A DNA stretch of 64,000 nt from Bimastos eiseni (taxonomy: Eukaryota > Annelida > Clitellata > Crassiclitellata > Lumbricidae). This document shows, piece by piece, positions 61,386-64,000 of the stretch. The stretch is taken from the NCBI GenBank assembly GCA_959347315.1, contig OY365810.1:23854304-23918303 (forward strand). The letters run 5' to 3'. Numbering within the stretch: the stretch's first letter is position 1; each line of letters opens with the position of its first letter. The notes below the pieces were generated by a model that was not told where the DNA came from, made no database searches, and was given only the letters and a program-made list of their open reading frames with translations. The translations under genes were made by a program, and so were the position numbers.

Positions 61386-61852
61386 AAGCTCTCTTTCACA
61401 GAGGTGCGCGAGACGCAGCATACGCTCTTACCGAAGTGACCATATCAACGCATTGGCTCTATCTGAATACAATCATAGTCATGCATATGTTCATATTCCC
61501 TTCGTCTGAACAAATAACTATTTATACCTAGGTCTATGTACTCCTTTGTTTGAAGACATTTGTCACAAATATAGCCTATATATGCATAGTACCCAGATAT
61601 CAAAGTTTCTCTTTATTTGAAAATAATCGTTGCTATGCCCACATATTTTTCTGCTTGAAGACAATCATTCATTCATTCGATTGATAGATTTATAATGCGA
61701 TCCTTGAAGATTATATATCTACTTGGAAACGTTCCAGACCCAATCCTGCCTACAAGGAAGAGGCTGTAATAATGTTAGAGTGGTACGTGGCCGCAAGGGC
61801 TCTAGGCATATTCGGCATAGCCTATAATATATATATATATATATAGCCTATA

Positions 61853-61960
61853 AAGGTGATGGCCAACAAATATGCTTTGATGAGTGGACTGAGTGGGGCC
61901 GTGTAGAGGATGAAACGTAAGATCCCGAGAACAGAACCTGGCGGAATGCATGATCGGGAA
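61853..61960 (-). pseudogene. LINE reverse transcriptase fragment, second copy
   Basis: About 100 bases repeat 61216-61316. The minus strand gives IPPGSVLG, then a TAPLSPLIKAYLLAI-like stretch. Too short to assign further. Confidence 0.6.
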
Positions 61961-61984
61961 ATGTGATTACTGTCTAGCCCTCTC

Positions 61985-63742
61985 TGCCTCACTTACCCCA
62001 CTGAAGTCATAAATACTGCATGCAGTATTAAACGTACTCACAGTGCGGGCCTTGATGGAATTGAACTTATTATAACATTTAGTCTAATCGAACTTATAGC
62101 ACAACTCCTGTCTGAAATCATCAAGTGTTCCTTTGTTTCGGGTGTTGTGCCAAACGAATTAAAAGCAGCTCAAATAGTACCAATCCATAAACAAGGGAGA
62201 AGGGAAGAACTTTCCAGTATTTACAAAAATCTTAGAAAAAATAGTGTATGATAGACGAAATAATCACCTAGTTAAATATGATATATTATATTCTAATCAA
62301 CATGGTTTCAGATCTGGCCACTCGATAGCATAATGTCATTGATAAACGTACAAGAACAAATTTCCTTAGCTATTGATGAAAATAAGTACTCAGTGGGAAT
62401 ATTTATCGCCTTAGCGAAAGCATTCGATGCGGTGGATCACAGTATCTTCTTATAAAAAATGACAGCATTATGCAATAAGAGAAGTAGCCCATCAATGGTT
62501 CGAAAGTTACCTTAAGGAATGATACCAGCAACTGGCAGCAAGTTACATGTAGGCCTATGTGTAATGGCATTCTCTCTAAGGCAAATATGGTGTACCACAG
62601 GGTTCAAACCTGGGTCCATTACCGTTCCTTGTTTACATCAATGACCTGCCAAACACATCATCTATCCTGAATTCTATCTTATTTGCTGATGACACTACTG
62701 TATTCTTTTCTCATCAATCATTAGAATCCTTGTATAAAATAACTAATTGTAAATTGGCTTAGAATAAATAAACTCTCCCCAAACGCTCAGAAAACCAATT
62801 TCATTTTATTCAGGTCGCACAGGAAGCCGATACCCTTAATGGATACAAAATTAGTAATTGATGGATCTGAAATACCACAGGTAACCTCTGTCAAATTCCT
62901 ATGTGTATACATTGATGAACACCTGATTGGTCAGAGCATATTACATCCATCTCTAGAAAAATAGCAAAAACACAGGAATACTGAACAAACTGGCAAAATA
63001 TGTACCGAATAAAGTTTTACTAAAGTTATATTATACACTTATCTATCCCTATATTGACTACTGCAATATTGCATGGGCCTCAAACTACCCTCACCGACTG
63101 TCAAAATTAGAGTAATAGCACGCTTACCCTCAGTCTCTCACACTCAACTCTATTTTGTGAAGCTTAATATATTAAAAATTCATCAAGTAAATTCACTTCA
63201 GTTAGGTCTATTCATGTACAAATTTACAAATAAGTAATTGCCATTGATATATTATAACTATTTTAGTACTTCAACGGATACTCACTCATATGCAACAAGA
63301 CAAGTGGATCTTTGCCGAGCTGTATTTGCTAGGACAAAATACAATATTTTTTGCATTGAGGTCCAGAGGTCCACTCACATGGAACGGCATTTTCCAGCGG
63401 GGTTCAGGTAACTGACAAGCCTACAGTCATTTAAGAGGTCCCTTCATTTACCTGGTGCGAATGAGCAATTAAGCTATGCTAAAGGTCATAATGAGCCGCT
63501 GTTCGTCATTATTCTAGATGTTTGTCGTTAATTAAGATGTTAGTCAAGATATTAGTTAATAGTCATAAAACGTGACTCCTGTATAGTCTATAACAATGTT
63601 CCCGGCGCTCCCACTAAGCTGAACTGTTGCAAGGGTGGCCCTACTTAGTGGGTCTTACGACCCTTCTGGGCTTCCCATTTGCTGCCTTTAATTTAGTGAA
63701 GTTAATACTTAACTTTTTGTACATTGAAAGGAGCAAATAAAA
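61985..63742 (+). pseudogene. CR1/jockey-type LINE, 5'-truncated and decayed
   Basis: Reverse transcriptase motifs in order across shifting frames: AGLDGIELI, LLSEIIKCSFVSGVVPNELK, IVPIHKQG, FTKILEKIVYD, NQHGFRSGHSI (about 62293), GIFIALAKAFDAVDH (62412), YGVPQGSNLGPLPFLVYIND (62587), SILFADDTTVFFS (62682), INKLSPNAQKTNFILF, ILNKLAKYVPNKVLLKLYY and YPYIDYCNIAWASNYPHRLS. The FADD catalytic pair is intact, but many stops and frameshifts kill the frame. The 3' end is AAAGGAGCAAATAAAATT followed by a TA run. Confidence 0.9.
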
Positions 63743-63762
63743 TTATATATATATATATATAT
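63743..63762. repeat. TA dinucleotide microsatellite
   Basis: A short TA run between the LINE tail and a SINE. Confidence 0.9.
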
Positions 63763-63764
63763 CA

Positions 63765-63957
63765 ATCAGTGTGTGCTGATTGAGCGGGATCGACCCTCGT
63801 CCAAGGCGTCAGTCACTGTGTAGGAACCTTAGACAAGTCCTTCGCGCACAATTGCTCTGCAGTACAACTGCAATTTCGCCGTCGAGGCGCGTGCACTTCT
63901 GAGCAAAAGATGCTGGAGGAAGGGCTGTATCAAATTTCAGAATACATAAATAAATAA
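63765..63957 (+). mobile_element. tRNA-derived SINE, family A, head-truncated
   Basis: B box GGGATCGACCC and body GACAAGTCCTTCGCGCACAA, CAGTACAACTGCAATTTCGC match 3752-3975. The A-box part is missing, and an (AAAT) tail follows. Confidence 0.8.
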
Positions 63958-64000
63958 ATATCTACCTATAGGCCTGAACCTTATATCCTTCTATTTGAAG

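Overview
The window reads as nuclear DNA of an animal, most likely a marine invertebrate. It holds spliced genes with GT-AG introns, very long simple-sequence arrays, and dense decayed transposons: hAT-type DNA elements, CR1/jockey-like LINE fragments and tRNA-derived SINEs. There is no bacterial-style gene packing. The near-palindrome TAGGCCTA recurs throughout; from general familiarity this suggests an echinoderm or another marine deuterostome, but that is inference only.

Two genes are identified, both on the minus strand. (1) An ornithine decarboxylase antizyme gene (57413 down to 52837) is complete in four coding exons. It carries the classic +1 programmed frameshift site TCC-TGA-T at 55638-55643, has a plausible promoter with CCAAT, CRE and ETS motifs just upstream, and an AATAAA signal at 52138-52143. 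(2) The first coding exon of a SCYL2-like pseudokinase gene (20245 to 20096) sits below a CpG-rich leader; its other exons were not found here. Two further plus-strand terminal exons are likely but unassigned: a Ser/Pro/Arg-rich one at 37915-38626 and one encoding a cysteine-containing C-terminus at 41207-41508.

Layout. 1-20 kb: repeat-rich intergenic or SCYL2-intronic DNA with a 72-bp hAT micro-element, LINE 3' ends, SINEs, a ~519-bp GATA array and two long ATAC arrays. 20-21 kb: SCYL2 first exon and leader. 22-36 kb: LINE and SINE fragments, hAT MITEs, palindromes and a LINE reverse-transcriptase remnant at 32 kb. 36-42 kb: the two orphan exons. 43-49 kb: hAT elements, including a nested set in which a 2.86-kb hAT element carries a Harbinger-like element and a second terminal-inverted-repeat element. 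50-52 kb: a GGTCTCG-rich element. 52-57.6 kb: the antizyme gene, with a SINE, a LINE tail and a MITE in its introns. 57.7-64 kb: hAT elements and LINE reverse-transcriptase remnants.

Many open frames in the window are shadows of simple repeats (for example HTYI, MYVC or YLSI repeats) and were not called. No rRNA, functional tRNA, CRISPR array or prokaryotic operon was seen. Exon calls rest on reading frames, splice signals and remembered family motifs; no database search was run.
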